The translations under genes and the position numbers were made by a program. From an uncultured Alphaproteobacteria bacterium (GTDB lineage: Bacteria; Pseudomonadota; Alphaproteobacteria; Rhizobiales; Aestuariivirgaceae), in assembly GCA_937868035.1 (NCBI GenBank), contig CALMLK010000334.1, positions 1 through 5,256 on the forward strand: 5,256 bases of DNA, in the 5' to 3' direction. Below, one piece after another: positions 5,246 to 5,256 of this stretch. Each line of letters starts with the position of its first letter. The first letter of the stretch is position 1. The notes beneath the pieces were generated by a model. That model saw only the letters and a program-made list of their open reading frames with translations, was not told where the DNA came from and did not search any database.

Positions 5246-5256
5246 GTTGCGGTTCC

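Noticed and set aside
1..5256. CRISPR array, tRNA, rRNA, insertion sequence or attachment site
   Set aside because: No regularly spaced repeats, tRNA-like cloverleaf, transposase or terminal inverted repeats were seen on either strand.

Overview
The window is GC-rich (roughly 60-65% by eye) and densely coded. It looks like a chromosomal segment of an alphaproteobacterium, most likely of the order Hyphomicrobiales (Rhizobiales). The reasons are the divergent carA / GatB-YqeY gene pair, a CTTGAC-type -35 box before carA, and small histidine-rich secreted proteins of a type often seen in that order. The genus cannot be named from this sequence. No RNA gene, insertion sequence, phage gene or CRISPR array was seen.

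Layout, left to right. (1) The N-terminal 242 residues of an FAD-dependent oxidoreductase of the DAO type run leftward off the window edge. (2) Diverging from it, an apparent two-gene unit encodes a small membrane protein resembling the DUF6766 family and an unnamed protein with one membrane anchor and a glycine-rich tail. This unit ends at a hairpin spanning its stop codon and converges on (3) carA, the small glutaminase subunit of carbamoyl-phosphate synthase, on the minus strand. (4) A 123-bp divergent promoter region separates carA from a GatB/YqeY-domain protein. (5) Two small secreted His-rich proteins follow in tandem on the plus strand. They are paralogues, and each is followed by a strong intrinsic terminator with nearly the same stem. 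(6) A complete organic hydroperoxide resistance protein (Ohr, OsmC superfamily) on the minus strand converges on the second terminator and starts 11 bp from the right edge.

How it fits together. carA is a housekeeping gene of arginine and pyrimidine synthesis, and YqeY is a tRNA-amidotransferase-like domain protein. The rest looks like accessory or stress-related content: hydroperoxide detoxification, a possible flavin/Rieske oxidoreductase, small envelope proteins, and a duplicated pair of candidate metal-binding periplasmic proteins. No single new multi-gene system is evident. The least explained parts are the His-rich tandem pair (4045-4806) and the two-gene membrane unit (872-2118).
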